Positions 1-11,656 of a stretch of DNA of 64,000 nt are shown one piece after another; the stretch's first letter is position 1; the number at the start of each line of letters is the position of its first letter. The stretch is taken from assembly GCA_004001285.1 (NCBI GenBank), contig AP018697.1:434001-498000 (forward strand), read 5' to 3'. This DNA is from Arthrobacter sp. MN05-02. Its GTDB lineage: Bacteria; Actinomycetota; Actinomycetes; Actinomycetales; Micrococcaceae. Position numbers and translations under genes: made by a program. Below the pieces are notes generated by a model. That model was not told the origin of the DNA. It ran no database searches and saw nothing but the letters and a program-made list of their open reading frames with translations.

Positions 1-196
1 CCAGGGCGAGCGTGACCAGGCCCACGAGGAACCCGACCGCCACGGCTCCCGCGCCGAACGTCACCCGGCGCGGGACTGCGTTCCCGGCGTCCTCGTCCGG
101 CCTGTCCTCGTTCGGCGTCCCGTCGTCCGGTGTTCCCCCGTCCAGGGTCCGGTCGTCGGTTCTCGCGTCGTCGGGTGCCTCGTCGTCCGCGCTCAC
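1..196 (-). CDS. Hypothetical membrane protein, N-terminal part (runs off the left edge)
   Basis: Only about 65 codons are in the window. The first ~45 residues are very rich in Asp, Glu, Gly and Pro and look disordered. A hydrophobic stretch then begins (FGAGAVAVGFLVGLVTLAL, about residues 48-65), so this is a membrane protein with an acidic cytoplasmic tail. I chose the GTG at 196 because its GTGA overlaps the stop of the TetR gene, the usual sign of translational coupling. The regulator and this protein therefore form one operon, and a transporter or other membrane protein controlled by that regulator is the simplest inference. The family cannot be told from this fragment. Confidence 0.6.
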   Translation of the reverse strand, partial: MSADDEAPDDARTDDRTLDGGTPDDGTPNEDRPDEDAGNAVPRRVTFGAGAVAVGFLVGLVTLAL

Positions 197-858
197 TGCC
201 GTGTCCCCCGGATCAGCTGGACGATGTCCTCGACGATCTTCCGGACGACGGGAAGCCGCGACAGGATCACGAGCTTGGACAGGAGCGGCGCAGCCTGGTC
301 GATGAGGCGGCGGGTGCGGATCTGCCGGGGCGAGGAGTCGTACACCCAGAAGAGGGTGATCGCCATGTAGGCGTACCAGAGGAGCTCCGGGAGGTCGTCG
401 CGGATGGCGAGCGGTGGCTGGGGCCTCGACAGCGAGACGGCGTGGCGGAAGAGGGAGATGGCCCGGGCGCGGGCGACGGCGGATTCGCTGCCGAGGGGAC
501 TCGTGGTGGCCGAGGGCTTGATGGCGATGCTGATGAAGTTGGAACCGAAGTCGTGGTACGGCGCCAGAACGTCGACGCCGGTGTTGAGGACCACCCGCAG
601 GAGCTCCCCGAGGTTCTGCCCCTCACGCAGCAGCGGCAGCGCGAGTGCCCGGTGCTCCTCCTGCAGGCTGCGGTAGAGCTCGTGGACGAGATCGTCCTTG
701 GAGGCGAAGTAGTAGTACGCGCTTCCGGTGGAGACCTCGGCCGCGGAGGCGATGGCCCGCATGGTGGTCTTCTCGTACCCGTTCTCGCGGAACAGCCGGA
801 GCGCGGTCGAGACCAGCAGCTCCCTGGTCGCTTCGCTCTTGGCTGTCGGCGTCGGCAT
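193..858 (-). CDS. TetR/AcrR-family transcriptional regulator
   Basis: A 221-residue protein of normal TetR length. The N-terminal helix-turn-helix is clear: ALRLFRENGYEKTTMRAIA, then VSTGSAYYYFASKDDLVHEL, about residues 17-60. The C-terminal ligand-binding half is divergent, so the inducer cannot be guessed. The gene is first in a two-gene minus-strand operon and overlaps the downstream membrane-protein gene by four bases (GTGA). Two copies of a 12-bp palindrome lie 13-57 bases upstream of the start and bracket a plausible promoter, which suggests autorepression relieved by a small molecule. The family assignment is firm; the ligand and the regulated membrane protein's job are unknown. Confidence 0.92.
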   Translation of the reverse strand: MPTPTAKSEATRELLVSTALRLFRENGYEKTTMRAIASAAEVSTGSAYYYFASKDDLVHELYRSLQEEHRALALPLLREGQNLGELLRVVLNTGVDVLAPYHDFGSNFISIAIKPSATTSPLGSESAVARARAISLFRHAVSLSRPQPPLAIRDDLPELLWYAYMAITLFWVYDSSPRQIRTRRLIDQAAPLLSKLVILSRLPVVRKIVEDIVQLIRGTRQ

Positions 859-870
859 CCGGGTCCCTTT

Positions 871-917
871 CGAACATGTTCACTTCGGAGTCTAACCCTG
901 AATTGAACATGTTCGAA
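871..917 (-). promoter_or_regulatory. Promoter with paired TetR-type operators
   Basis: CGAACATGTTCA (871-882) and TGAACATGTTCG (904-915) are exact reverse complements of each other and share the palindrome GAACATGTTC. The centres are 33 bp apart, about three helical turns, so both sites face the same side. On the minus strand a -10-like TAGACT (889-894) and a -35-like TTCGAA (912-917) are separated by 17 bp. One operator covers the expected start of transcription and the other overlaps the -35 region, the arrangement expected for an autorepressing TetR protein. Confidence 0.7.
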
Positions 918-1114
918 CAGAAGGGGCGGGCGTCGTCCTGCCCGGGCTCATCGGAGCTGCCGCTGCTACCGGAACAGGTCCGATGCGGCGCCATGTTGAT
1001 GCGGTCCCCGGTCGAGGACTTCCTCAGGTAGTCCTCGACCGCCCCGTCGTCGTGATCGTCCGCGGTCCGGTCCAGATTCGATAACAATTCCACCCGACCT
1101 GCGGGGATCGAGGG

Positions 1115-3290
<2,176 letters not shown>

Positions 3291-3395
3291 GTACGTCGTG
3301 CCAACCTCTGCCAGTAACCCCGTGGATCTCCGCCGGCGCCCCAGCGCGCCCGTTTCACGATACGGTAACGCGGACCCCGGCGGGTTCCTCCGTGC

Positions 3396-3935
3396 CTAGC
3401 GGCCCCATCCGGCGTGGGCCAGGGCCTGACGCAGCAGGTCGGCGCGGCCACCCGAGAATTCCGCCTGGATGGAAGGGCTGAGCGCCTCGGACGGGGTGAG
3501 CCAGGACAGCTCGAGGGCGTCCTGGCGCGGGTTGCACTCGCCCGTCACGGGGATGAGGTAGGCGAGGGCGACGGCGTGCTGGCGGTCGTCGGTCAGCCCG
3601 GTCTCCGAAGGGGACGGGAAGTACTCGGCGATCGTGAAGGGCAGGGGCGACGGCGGCAGCTGCGGGAGGGCGAGGGGCCCGAGGTCCTTCTCGAGGTGGC
3701 GCAGGAGCGCCGCCCGGATGGTCTCCCGGTACATCACGCGGCCGGAGACGAAGGTCCGCACCATCTCGCCCTGCTCGTTGGCCTGCAGCAGCAGTCCCAC
3801 CTCGTTGACGTACCCGAGGGCGTCGCACCGGACGGGGATCGCCTCCACGTAGACCATCGGCAGGCGGCGGCGGGCCTCGTACAGGTCGTCTTCCGAGAGC
3901 CAGCCCGGATTGGGGTCAGGGGTGCGTACGTTCAT
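3396..3935 (-). CDS. NUDIX-fold family protein with a degenerate Nudix box (DUF4916-like)
   Basis: A 179-residue cytoplasmic protein. The segment GRVMYRETIRAALLRHLEKD, about residues 65-84, aligns with the Nudix box, but several metal-binding Glu positions are changed: REUXEE reads RHLEKD. Classical pyrophosphohydrolase activity is therefore doubtful. The pattern resembles the actinobacterial NUDIX/DUF4916 group, whose substrate I do not know. On the minus strand TATAGA (3944-3949) sits 8 bases before the ATG with no Shine-Dalgarno sequence, so the mRNA is probably leaderless. A one-gene transcript is likely because the next gene upstream is about 100 bp away with its own ribosome site. Confidence 0.8.
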   Translation of the reverse strand: MNVRTPDPNPGWLSEDDLYEARRRLPMVYVEAIPVRCDALGYVNEVGLLLQANEQGEMVRTFVSGRVMYRETIRAALLRHLEKDLGPLALPQLPPSPLPFTIAEYFPSPSETGLTDDRQHAVALAYLIPVTGECNPRQDALELSWLTPSEALSPSIQAEFSGGRADLLRQALAHAGWGR

Positions 3936-4031
3936 ACCCCAGTTCTATAGCAGACCCCCACTCGGCGACAGGCGGCGCGCTGTTCTTCGGCCCGTGGCTG
4001 AATCCGCCTGCCCGGTCTCCGCCCGGACGAT

Positions 4032-4733
4032 TCAGTCGCGGAGGTCCTGCTGCCGGCCGTCGATCCGGACCTCGGCGCCCCACCGGGCGCGGAGGAGGAG
4101 CGACGACCCCCGGCCCCCGCCGACGACTCCGGGCTCGAGGCCGGCAGCGGTCAGGTCCGCGATGAGCTCCCGTACATCGCCATCGTGCTCGATGGCCAGT
4201 TCCGCCCCGGTGCGCTCCCGCAGGTGCACGGACACGAGCCCGCCGTTCCTGGCTCCGAAAGCCTGCCCGGTCCCGGCAGCCGAACCGGCCCGGGGCCGGG
4301 CCCCGATGTCCTGCAGCACCCGGACGGCGGATCCCACGTCGGGCGTCTGCCAGAGGGCGAGGACCGAGAGGGACGACGCCGGTGCGTTCGTCTCGCGCGG
4401 GCCCGCCTCGGCGAGGAGGGCAGTCCCGTCCGGGGCGATGATCCGGGCGGCGGTGCCGTGGTGCCCCTCCATCAGCTCCACCGGCGTGCCGGCCGCGATG
4501 GTCCGACGCGCGAACTCCCGGACGTCCGAGACGTCGAAGGCGAGGCCCACGCTGCCGTCCTCGGGGTCGCCGGAGGCGCAGGGGTGCAGGGCCACGCGGC
4601 CGCTGCCGGCGTCGAACACCTCCTGCGCACCTTCCGGGAGTGGTTCCCGGGAGGGAGCCAGCCCGAGCGAGCGGAGGAATTCCCGTGCGGCGGCCGGATC
4701 GGAGGTATGGATGAGGGGGCGGACGCGGAGCAT
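4032..4733 (-). CDS. VOC (glyoxalase/bleomycin-resistance fold) superfamily protein
   Basis: A 233-residue protein made of repeated beta-alpha-beta-beta-beta modules typical of the vicinal-oxygen-chelate fold. The first module begins LIHTSDPAAAREFLRSLGLAP, and a later one contains LALWQTPDVGSAVRVLQDIG. Members include metal-dependent lyases, dioxygenases and antibiotic-sequestering proteins. I cannot identify a full metal-binding triad, so the activity is open and a binding-only role is possible. A ribosome site AAGGAAA precedes the ATG by four bases. The neighbour at 4811 is divergent, leaving about 77 bp for two promoters. Confidence 0.75.
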   Translation of the reverse strand: MLRVRPLIHTSDPAAAREFLRSLGLAPSREPLPEGAQEVFDAGSGRVALHPCASGDPEDGSVGLAFDVSDVREFARRTIAAGTPVELMEGHHGTAARIIAPDGTALLAEAGPRETNAPASSLSVLALWQTPDVGSAVRVLQDIGARPRAGSAAGTGQAFGARNGGLVSVHLRERTGAELAIEHDGDVRELIADLTAAGLEPGVVGGGRGSSLLLRARWGAEVRIDGRQQDLRD

Positions 4734-4810
4734 CAGGTTTCCTTCGGATCGGCGTGGGGAATGGCGGGGGTCCGGTTCCCGAACGGCCCGGGGAGCCCTA
4801 GGGTGGTCGC

Positions 4811-5407
4811 ATGAAGGCCGAACTGCCTGAACTCCTGCTGCCCGACGCGCTCGCCTGGCGCGGCTGGCTGGAGGCGAACCACGAGTCCTCGCCCGGTGTC
4901 TGGCTCATCGAGCACAAGAAGGGCGGGGACACGACGCTGCTGACCTATGCGCAGGCGCTGGACGAAGCGCTGTGCTACGGCTGGATCGATGGCCAGGCCC
5001 GCTCGCGCGACGGGGGCAGCTACTTCCAGCGGTTCACGCCGCGCGGTCCGCGCAGTATCTGGTCGGTCCGCAACCGGACCCATGTCGACAGGCTGCGCGC
5101 AGAGGGGCGTATGCGGGAGGCGGGCGAGAGAGCTGTCGCGGCGGCGCAGGCGGACGGCAGGTGGGAGCGCGCCTACGCCGGACCCGCGACGGCCGAGGTG
5201 CCGCCGGAGCTGATGGCGGCCATCGAGGCCGACGACGCCGCGCTCGCCACCTTCCGCACCCTGTCCTCCCAGAACCGCTACGCCCTCATCTTCCGCCTGA
5301 CCCAGCTCAGGACGGACGCCGCCAAGGAGCGGAACATCGCCAAGTTCGTCGCCATGCTGTCCCGCGGGGAGACGTTCTACCCGCAGGGCAGGAAGCAGGT
5401 CGGTTAG
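4811..5407 (+). CDS. YdeI/OmpD-associated family protein
   Basis: A 198-residue protein with the family features: LPDALAWRGWLEANHESSPG at the N-terminus, LTYAQALDEALCYGWIDGQ in the middle, and the FTPRGPRSIWSVRN segment that follows. The C-terminal helical part (RYALIFRLTQLRTDAAKERN) is also typical. Members are widespread stress-linked cytoplasmic proteins without a proven enzymatic role. TAGGGT (4799-4804) stands exactly six bases before the ATG and there is no Shine-Dalgarno sequence, so leaderless transcription is predicted. Its stop overlaps the stop of the convergent GH76 gene (TTAG, 5404-5407). Confidence 0.85.
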   Translation: MKAELPELLLPDALAWRGWLEANHESSPGVWLIEHKKGGDTTLLTYAQALDEALCYGWIDGQARSRDGGSYFQRFTPRGPRSIWSVRNRTHVDRLRAEGRMREAGERAVAAAQADGRWERAYAGPATAEVPPELMAAIEADDAALATFRTLSSQNRYALIFRLTQLRTDAAKERNIAKFVAMLSRGETFYPQGRKQVG

Positions 5408-6399
5408 CGGCACCGCGTCCCGGCTTCCAGCACCATCCACGCCTGGAGCTGCGAGGACAGGCTGACCGGCCCGTCCTGCCGGGGCGGGAAGACGAGCATC
5501 GACCGGTCGACGGCCAGCCGGTCGGCCCAGATCCGGTCCGCAGTCGCCCCGAGGAGTGCGCGCGCCGTCGCCGCAGCCGTTGCCCCGATGTCCGCCGACG
5601 CCGCCTGCGCCAGATAGCGCGCGAGGATCCCGGTGAAGAGTCCCCCATCACCCCCGGAGCCGAGCGGCAGCACGCCGTCGTCGTCCGCGACGCCGCGGGC
5701 GACCGCCGCCACCAGGTCCGCCGCGTGCCGCAGGTTCTCCGGGCCGCCGACCGCGACGAGCGCGCCCAGCGCGGTCCCCTGGTTGTAGGTGTGCAGGGAC
5801 CGCTCCACCCGGCCGTCGGCCTTCACGCCGTCGAGGTAGAGCCCGGAGCCGGGATCGAACAGGCGATCCCTCAGCCAGTCGAGCAGTTCCTGCGCCCGGG
5901 ACCTCTCTCCGCTGCGGGCGAAGAACAGGGCGGCGGGCGCCGTCGTGGGGGTGTTCTTGTAGTCCCGGGTGGTGTTCCAGTAGACCCCGCCGCCCAGGTC
6001 CTCCGTATGGGCCGAGCGGAGCGCGGCCCCGAGGACGCGCACGCGGTGCCGGGGCCGCCGTCGTCCCTCCACTGCGTCGAGGCGCTGGAGGGCCAGCGCG
6101 AGCCAGGCCATGTCGTCGTAGTAGGAGTTCCGCCACCGTCCGCCGTTGCGCAGCCACACGCCGCGGGCCAGCTTCCGCGCCTCGGCGAGGGCATCCCCGG
6201 TGGGATCGCGGAGGTGCTCGTCGAGGAGGCAGTCGAGGAAGTGCGCCTGCCACCAGTAGTGCCAGTGGTTCCGGGCGCCGGCCGGCGGCGGGAAGGCGAT
6301 GGCTCCGAGCCTCGTCCCGGGGACGCGCAGGCTCCGCCGGGCGAACAGGTGCCGGACGCTTTGCGCGGCTTGCGTGGCCGCCTCGTCGGGGATGGGCAT
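5404..6399 (-). CDS. Glycoside hydrolase family 76-like protein (alpha-1,6-mannanase fold)
   Basis: A 331-residue all-helical glycosidase. The twin-aspartate motif of GH76 is visible as [16 protein letters not shown] (about residues 101-116), where the DD pair supplies the catalytic acids. Further family signatures are [32 protein letters not shown] and [13 protein letters not shown]. There is no signal peptide, unlike secreted GH76 mannanases, so a cytoplasmic role or non-classical location is likely. On the minus strand TAGGGT (6406-6411) lies six bases from the ATG, and the bases up to the ATG are nearly identical to those of the divergently useful YdeI-like promoter. It ends convergently on the YdeI-like gene with overlapping stop codons. 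Confidence 0.85.
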   Translation of the reverse strand: MPIPDEAATQAAQSVRHLFARRSLRVPGTRLGAIAFPPPAGARNHWHYWWQAHFLDCLLDEHLRDPTGDALAEARKLARGVWLRNGGRWRNSYYDDMAWLALALQRLDAVEGRRRPRHRVRVLGAALRSAHTEDLGGGVYWNTTRDYKNTPTTAPAALFFARSGERSRAQELLDWLRDRLFDPGSGLYLDGVKADGRVERSLHTYNQGTALGALVAVGGPENLRHAADLVAAVARGVADDDGVLPLGSGGDGGLFTGILARYLAQAASADIGATAAATARALLGATADRIWADRLAVDRSMLVFPPRQDGPVSLSSQLQAWMVLEAGTRCR

Positions 6400-6539
6400 G
6401 TGACCACCCTAGCCACACCGCGAGGGGTCCTGGTTGGGCAGGATGCGCAACCGATCGCCGTCCGGGTGCGCAGTGGGCCACGTCACAGTACTCTGGGCGG
6501 GAGGGTCGACGGCGGTCCTCGCCGGGCGGAAGGATCAGC

Positions 6540-7325
6540 ATGGACATCAGTGGAGCGGTCGCCCTCGTCACGGGCGGGGCCTCGGGACTCGGTCTCGCCA
6601 CCGCCCGCAGACTGTTCGACGACGGCGCGTCGGTGCTGCTGGTCGACCTCCCGCAGTCCGCCGGGACCGACGCCGCGGCGGACCTCGACCCCTCGGGGGG
6701 CCGTGTCCGCTTCGTCGCCGCCGACGTCGCCGATCCGGCCCAGGTCCAGGCGGCAGTCGCCGCGGCCGGCGAGCTCGGACCGCTGCGGATCGTGGTCAAC
6801 TGTGCCGGCATCGCCACGCCGGGCAAGGTGCTGGGACGGGACGGGGTCCTGCCGCTCGAGCAGTTCGCCCGCGTCATCAACGTCAACCTGGTCGGCACCT
6901 TCAACGTGATCCGGCTCGCAGCAGAGGCCATGGCGGCCACCGACACGGTCAGCGGCCTCGGGGGATCCGAGGAGCGCGGCGTCATCATCAACACCGCCTC
7001 CGTCGCCGCCTTCGACGGCCAGATCGGACAGCCCGCGTACTCGGCCTCGAAGGGCGGGGTGGCCGCGATGACCCTGCCCATCGCCCGGGAACTCGCCCGT
7101 TCCCTGATCCGCGTCGTGACGATCGCCCCGGGCATCTTCGAGACACCCATGATGGCGGGCCTGCCGCAGGAGGCCCAGGCTTCCCTCGGCGCGCAGGTCC
7201 CGCACCCGTCCCGTCTCGGCAAGCCCGTCGAGTACGCCGCGCTCGCCGCCCACATCGTCGAGAACCAGATGCTCAACGGCGAGACGATCCGCCTCGACGG
7301 CGCCATCCGCATGGCGCCGAAGTAG
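6540..7325 (+). CDS. SDR-family 3-hydroxyacyl-CoA dehydrogenase-like oxidoreductase
   Basis: A 261-residue classical short-chain dehydrogenase. The cofactor motif TGGASGLG is at residues 11-18, with Asp in VLLVDLP favouring NAD(H). The NCAGIA motif, the catalytic Ser in [12 protein letters not shown] and YSASKGG follow. The overall sequence, including [13 protein letters not shown], resembles the type-2 (HSD17B10) 3-hydroxyacyl-CoA dehydrogenase group, which oxidises 3-hydroxyacyl-CoA in beta-oxidation or branched-chain degradation. A strong ribosome site (GGAAGGA) precedes the ATG. An acyl-CoA dehydrogenase gene starts 42 bp downstream, which supports a fatty-acyl or amino-acid catabolic role. 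Confidence 0.9.
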   Translation: MDISGAVALVTGGASGLGLATARRLFDDGASVLLVDLPQSAGTDAAADLDPSGGRVRFVAADVADPAQVQAAVAAAGELGPLRIVVNCAGIATPGKVLGRDGVLPLEQFARVINVNLVGTFNVIRLAAEAMAATDTVSGLGGSEERGVIINTASVAAFDGQIGQPAYSASKGGVAAMTLPIARELARSLIRVVTIAPGIFETPMMAGLPQEAQASLGAQVPHPSRLGKPVEYAALAAHIVENQMLNGETIRLDGAIRMAPK

Positions 7326-7367
7326 TTCCACCGCACCACCCCCGGTCTCAACCGAAAGGACGGCTCG

Positions 7368-8531
7368 ATGGAGAGCCAGCTGCCCACCGCCGATTTCCTC
7401 GGCTTCGAGTCCCTGCTGGCGAGCGCCGAGCGGGAGAAACTCCAGGACGTCCGGGACTTCCTCGCCAAGGACGTCTCGCCGCGCGCCGTCGAATGGTGGG
7501 ACCGGGCGGAGTTCCCGCACGATCTCCTGCCCGGACTGGCGTCGCTGAACCTCAGCACGCCCGTGCAGCAGGGGTACAGCCACCTGTTCAGCGGACTGGT
7601 GATCGCCGAGCTCACCCGCGCCGACACCTCGATCGCGACGTTCTTCATGGTCCACCACGACCTCTTCGTCGAGGCTCTCCACACCTTCGGCAGCGACGAC
7701 CAGAAGGCGCGGCTCCTGCAGGACGCGATGGACCTGAGGATCACGGGCGCCTTCGCCCTGACCGAACCGGAGCACGGGTCCGACGTCGCCGGCGGCATGA
7801 CGACCACCGCCACGCGCGACGGCGACGCATGGATCGTCAACGGCGCGAAGCGCTGGATCGGCAACGGGACGTTCTGCGACTACATGCTGCTCTGGGCACG
7901 CGACACCGCGACCGGCGGAGTGCGCGGCTTCATCCTCGACGCCACGCTGCCCGGCGTGACCCGCACGGCCATCGCCAACAAGACGGCGCTGCGGACGGTC
8001 CAGAACGCCGACGTCACACTGACCGACGTGCGTATCCCCGAAGCGGACCGCTTCGCCGGCATCGATTCCTTCAACGACACCCGGCAACTCCTGCTGGGCT
8101 CACGGATCCTCGTCGGCTGGCAGGCCGTCGGCCAGCAGCTCGCCGCGTTCGACGTCGCCCGGCAGTACGCCCTCGAGCGCCATCAGTTCGGCCGGCCGAT
8201 CGCAGGCTTCCAGCTCGTCCAGGACCAGCTCGTCACCATGATGGGCAACACGACGGCGAGCCTCGGCGTCATGGCGCGCATCGCGCAGCTGCAGGGGCAG
8301 GGTGCCTCCGACATGCCGCAGGCCGCCTTCGCCAAGTCCTTCACCACGGCACGGATGCGGGAGACCGTGGCGCTGGGACGGGGGATCCTCGGCGGCAACG
8401 GCATCGTGACCGATTACGGGATGGCCAAGATCTTCGCGGACGCCGAGGCGGTCTACACCTACGAGGGGTCCTACGAGATCAACAGCCTCATCGTGGGCAG
8501 GGCTCTGACGGGCATCTCGGCGTTCGCCTGA
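7368..8531 (+). CDS. Acyl-CoA dehydrogenase (glutaryl-CoA dehydrogenase-like)
   Basis: A 387-residue FAD enzyme that introduces a 2,3 double bond into an acyl-CoA. FAD- and substrate-binding motifs are seen in order: ITGAFALTEPEHGSDVAGG, WIVNGAKRWIGNGTFCDYM, FGRPIAGFQLVQDQLV and GILGGNGIVTDYGMAK. The C-terminal YTYEGSYEINSLIVGRALTG carries the catalytic-base Glu and resembles the glutaryl-CoA dehydrogenase ending. The exact chain-length specificity is not certain. AAAGGA precedes the ATG. It is cotranscribed with the upstream SDR dehydrogenase, and together they could catalyse two successive beta-oxidation steps. Confidence 0.9.
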   Translation: MESQLPTADFLGFESLLASAEREKLQDVRDFLAKDVSPRAVEWWDRAEFPHDLLPGLASLNLSTPVQQGYSHLFSGLVIAELTRADTSIATFFMVHHDLFVEALHTFGSDDQKARLLQDAMDLRITGAFALTEPEHGSDVAGGMTTTATRDGDAWIVNGAKRWIGNGTFCDYMLLWARDTATGGVRGFILDATLPGVTRTAIANKTALRTVQNADVTLTDVRIPEADRFAGIDSFNDTRQLLLGSRILVGWQAVGQQLAAFDVARQYALERHQFGRPIAGFQLVQDQLVTMMGNTTASLGVMARIAQLQGQGASDMPQAAFAKSFTTARMRETVALGRGILGGNGIVTDYGMAKIFADAEAVYTYEGSYEINSLIVGRALTGISAFA

Positions 8532-8690
8532 CGCCGCGGTGAGCCCGTCGAGCGGCAGCAGGGCGGCGCCGGCGTTCACATGACGGACGCGGTGAGGTCC
8601 ACGCCACATCACTGGGTAGTATCCCAACAGCAATCCGTCGTATCCAGTGCCGCATACGCCCCGTTTTCCGTGCCCTGAAAGCAGGCTGTT

Positions 8691-11528
8691 GTGACAGTGC
8701 CCCTCGAAGTGTCCCCCGCGCATGCCGCCGACCAGTTCAGCGAGACCGTGGGGGACATCAGCTCCGACCTGCGCGCCGATGTCCGGCGCGTCAGCACCCT
8801 CCTCGGCGAATCCCTCGTCCGGCAGCACGGACAGGAGCTCCTCGACCTCGTGGAGCGGGTACGCCTGCTCACCAAGCAGTCCAAGGAGTCGGGCAGCGGG
8901 GACGACGCCGCCGGGCGCGCGGCACTCGCCGAGCAGGTCCGCGAACTCCTCGCAGCCCTGCCGATCGGACAGGCCACCGACCTGGTCCGGGCCTTCGCCG
9001 CGTACTTCCACCTCGCCAACGCGGCCGAGCAGGTGCACCGCGTGCGCGGCCTGCGGACGCGGTCCGAGGAGGACGGCTGGCTCGCCCAGACCGTCTCCCG
9101 CATCGCGTCCGACGCCGGTCCGGAGGCCCTCGCCGACGTGGTGCAGGCCCTCGACGTCCGCCCCGTGTTCACGGCCCACCCCACCGAGGCGTCGCGCCGC
9201 TCCGTGCTGGACAAGCTGCGCCGGCTGTCCGACATCCTCGCGGAGTCGACGGCGGAAGGGTCCCAGCAGCGCCGCCGGCAGGACCGACGGCTCGCCGAGG
9301 TGATCGACCTCATCTGGCAGACCGACGAGCTGCGGCAGGTGCGGCCCACGCCGATCGACGAGGCCCGCAACGCCATCTACTACCTGGGGAACATCCTCAC
9401 CACCTCGATGCCGGAACTGCTGGAGGACCTCTCGGACCTCCTCGCGGACCACGGCGTCGCCCTTCCCGCCGGCGGCGCACCGCTGAGGTTCGGCTCGTGG
9501 ATCGGCGGTGACCGGGACGGCAACCCCAATGTCACGGCTTCCGTGACCCGCGAGATCCTGCAGATCCAGAACCAGCAGGCCGTCCGCATCGCCATCCACT
9601 TCGTCGACCGGCTGATCTCGTCGCTCTCGTCGTCGACCACGATCGTGGGCGCCTCCGCCGAGCTGACGGCGTCGATCGAGCAGGACCTCGCCAACCTGCC
9701 CCGCCTCGACAGGCGTGTGCTGGAACTGAACGCCCAGGAGCCGTACCGGCCCAAGCTGACCTGCGTGAAGGCGAAGCTGCTCAACACGGCGGCCCGTGTC
9801 CAGCAGCAGACGGCGCACGAGCCCGGTCGCGACTACAACGACACCGCCCAGGTCCTGGCCGACCTCCAGCTCGTAGGGGACTCGCTGCGGCGGAACGCGG
9901 GGGGCCTGGCCGCCGACGGCGCCCTCGCCACGGCGTCGCGCGTCATCTCCTCCTTCGGTCTGCACCTGGCGACCCTCGACATCCGCGAGCACGCCGACAT
10001 GCACCACGACGTCGTCGCGCAGCTCGCCGACCGGCTCGGCGAGCTGGAGGTCCCCTACCTCGACCTGGACCGGAAGGGGCGCCGTCGGGCGCTGTCCCGC
10101 GAGCTGGCCTCGCGGCGGCCGCTGGCGGCGGTCAACCCGCCGCTCGACGACGGCGCGCGGCGCACCTTCGACGTGTTCCGCGAGATCGCCTCGGCGCTGG
10201 AGACCTACGGGCCGGACGTCATCGAGACCTACATCGTCTCCATGACCCGCGGCGCGGACGACGTCCTCGCGCCGGTGGTGCTGGCGCGCGAAGCGGGCCT
10301 GGTCGACGTGGTCGGCGACGGCTCGGGCGGCCCGGACTCCGGTGCCTTCGCGAAGATCGGCTTCGCCCCGCTGCTCGAGACGGTGGACGAGCTCCGCGTC
10401 TCGGCGGAGATCGTGGACACCCTCCTGTCCGACCCGACGTACCGCGAGGTGGTGCGGCTCCGCGGCGACCTGCAGGAGGTCATGCTGGGGTACTCCGACT
10501 CCAACAAGGAGTCCGGCGTGCTCACGAGCCTCTGGGAGATCCACAAGACCCAGCGGCGCCTGCGCGACGTCGCCGCGAAGCACGGTGTCCGCCTCCGCCT
10601 GTTCCACGGGCGTGGAGGGTCGGTGGGCCGCGGTGGCGGCCCGACGTACGACGCGATCCTCGCCCAGCCGAACGGCGTCCTCGAGGGCGAGATCAAGTTC
10701 ACCGAGCAGGGCGAGGTGATCAGCGACAAGTACTCGCTCCCCGCCCTGGCCCGCGAGAACCTCGAGCTGTCCCTGGCCGCCGTCATGCAGGGTTCCGCGC
10801 TGCACCGCACGCCGCGTACGTCCGACGACGAGCGGGGCCGCTGGGCCGAGGTGATGGAGACGGTCTCCGATGCGGCGTTCGCCCGCTACCGCTCGCTCAT
10901 CGACCACGAGGACCTGCCGGCGTACTTCCTCGCGTCGACGCCCGTGGAGCAGCTCGGCTCGCTCAACATCGGCTCGCGTCCGTCCAAGCGGCCGGACTCC
11001 GGGAGCGGGCTCGGCGGACTCCGCGCCATCCCCTGGGTGTTCGGGTGGACGCAGTCCCGGCAGATCGTCCCGGGCTGGTTCGGGGTCGGCTCCGGCCTGC
11101 GGGCGGCGCGGGAGGCGGGGCACGAAGGGCTGCTCGCCGAGATGCTCGGCCGGTGGCACTTCTTCCGCACCGTCGTCTCGAACGTGGAGATGACGCTCGC
11201 CAAGACCGATCTCGAGATCGCCGCACACTACGTCGAGGCCCTCGTACCGGGCGACCTGCAGCACCTCTTCGGCGTGATCCGGGAGGAGTACGAGCTGACC
11301 CTGGCCGAGATCCGGCTACTGACGGGGGAGCACGAGCTGCTCGACGACCAGCCCGTGCTCAAGCGCTCCCTCGCGGTGCGCGACCAGTACCTCGACCCCA
11401 TCTCGTACCTGCAGGTGGAGCTGCTGCGCCGCGTGCGGGCGGAGGCCGGCGAGCCCGACGGGCAGCTGCAGCGGGCCATGCTGATCACCATCAACGGCGT
11501 CGCCGCGGGGATGCGCAACACGGGCTGA
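8691..11528 (+). CDS. ppc: Phosphoenolpyruvate carboxylase
   Basis: This anaplerotic enzyme carboxylates PEP with bicarbonate to oxaloacetate. The 945-residue length is normal. Catalytic landmarks are all present: [10 protein letters not shown] (His about residue 163), [34 protein letters not shown], and the mobile loop [19 protein letters not shown]. The C-terminal RNTG carboxylate motif is also intact. The start is GTG. A TAGTAT -10-like box lies about 75 bp upstream. The gene stands alone, with a GC-rich hairpin just after its stop. Together with pckG at 39.1 kb it sets the PEP/oxaloacetate balance. Confidence 0.97.
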   Translation: MTVPLEVSPAHAADQFSETVGDISSDLRADVRRVSTLLGESLVRQHGQELLDLVERVRLLTKQSKESGSGDDAAGRAALAEQVRELLAALPIGQATDLVRAFAAYFHLANAAEQVHRVRGLRTRSEEDGWLAQTVSRIASDAGPEALADVVQALDVRPVFTAHPTEASRRSVLDKLRRLSDILAESTAEGSQQRRRQDRRLAEVIDLIWQTDELRQVRPTPIDEARNAIYYLGNILTTSMPELLEDLSDLLADHGVALPAGGAPLRFGSWIGGDRDGNPNVTASVTREILQIQNQQAVRIAIHFVDRLISSLSSSTTIVGASAELTASIEQDLANLPRLDRRVLELNAQEPYRPKLTCVKAKLLNTAARVQQQTAHEPGRDYNDTAQVLADLQLVGDSLRRNAGGLAADGALATASRVISSFGLHLATLDIREHADMHHDVVAQLADRLGELEVPYLDLDRKGRRRALSRELASRRPLAAVNPPLDDGARRTFDVFREIASALETYGPDVIETYIVSMTRGADDVLAPVVLAREAGLVDVVGDGSGGPDSGAFAKIGFAPLLETVDELRVSAEIVDTLLSDPTYREVVRLRGDLQEVMLGYSDSNKESGVLTSLWEIHKTQRRLRDVAAKHGVRLRLFHGRGGSVGRGGGPTYDAILAQPNGVLEGEIKFTEQGEVISDKYSLPALARENLELSLAAVMQGSALHRTPRTSDDERGRWAEVMETVSDAAFARYRSLIDHEDLPAYFLASTPVEQLGSLNIGSRPSKRPDSGSGLGGLRAIPWVFGWTQSRQIVPGWFGVGSGLRAAREAGHEGLLAEMLGRWHFFRTVVSNVEMTLAKTDLEIAAHYVEALVPGDLQHLFGVIREEYELTLAEIRLLTGEHELLDDQPVLKRSLAVRDQYLDPISYLQVELLRRVRAEAGEPDGQLQRAMLITINGVAAGMRNTG

Positions 11529-11535
11529 CGCACGG

Positions 11536-11564
11536 CCCGGGCGCCGCGACGTGGGGCGCCCGGG
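11536..11564 (+). terminator. Hairpin after ppc
   Basis: CCCGGGCGCC (11536-11545) and GGCGCCCGGG (11555-11564) form a perfect 10-bp stem with a 9-base loop, starting eight bases after the ppc stop. No T-run follows, which is common in high-GC actinobacteria. Confidence 0.6.
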
Positions 11565-11656
11565 GGTGTCCGCTGGAATACCCGCCGGAGGGTGCCGGTT
11601 GCCGCTCCTGGAAGCGGAGAAGCAGGCCTCCGGGCCGGATCAACCAGAGGAGCACC

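Noticed and set aside
5648..7864. 738-codon minus-strand frame over the SDR and GH76 genes
   Set aside because: It overlaps two well-supported genes and has no family motif.
8610..8650. Near-inverted repeat CACTGGGTA / TATCCAGTG upstream of ppc
   Set aside because: One mismatch, a spacer of over 20 bases and no regulator nearby; too weak to call an operator.
8100..11264. 1,054-codon open frame antisense to ppc
   Set aside because: A shadow of a high-GC gene: no ribosome site, low-complexity residues and a fully supported enzyme on the other strand.
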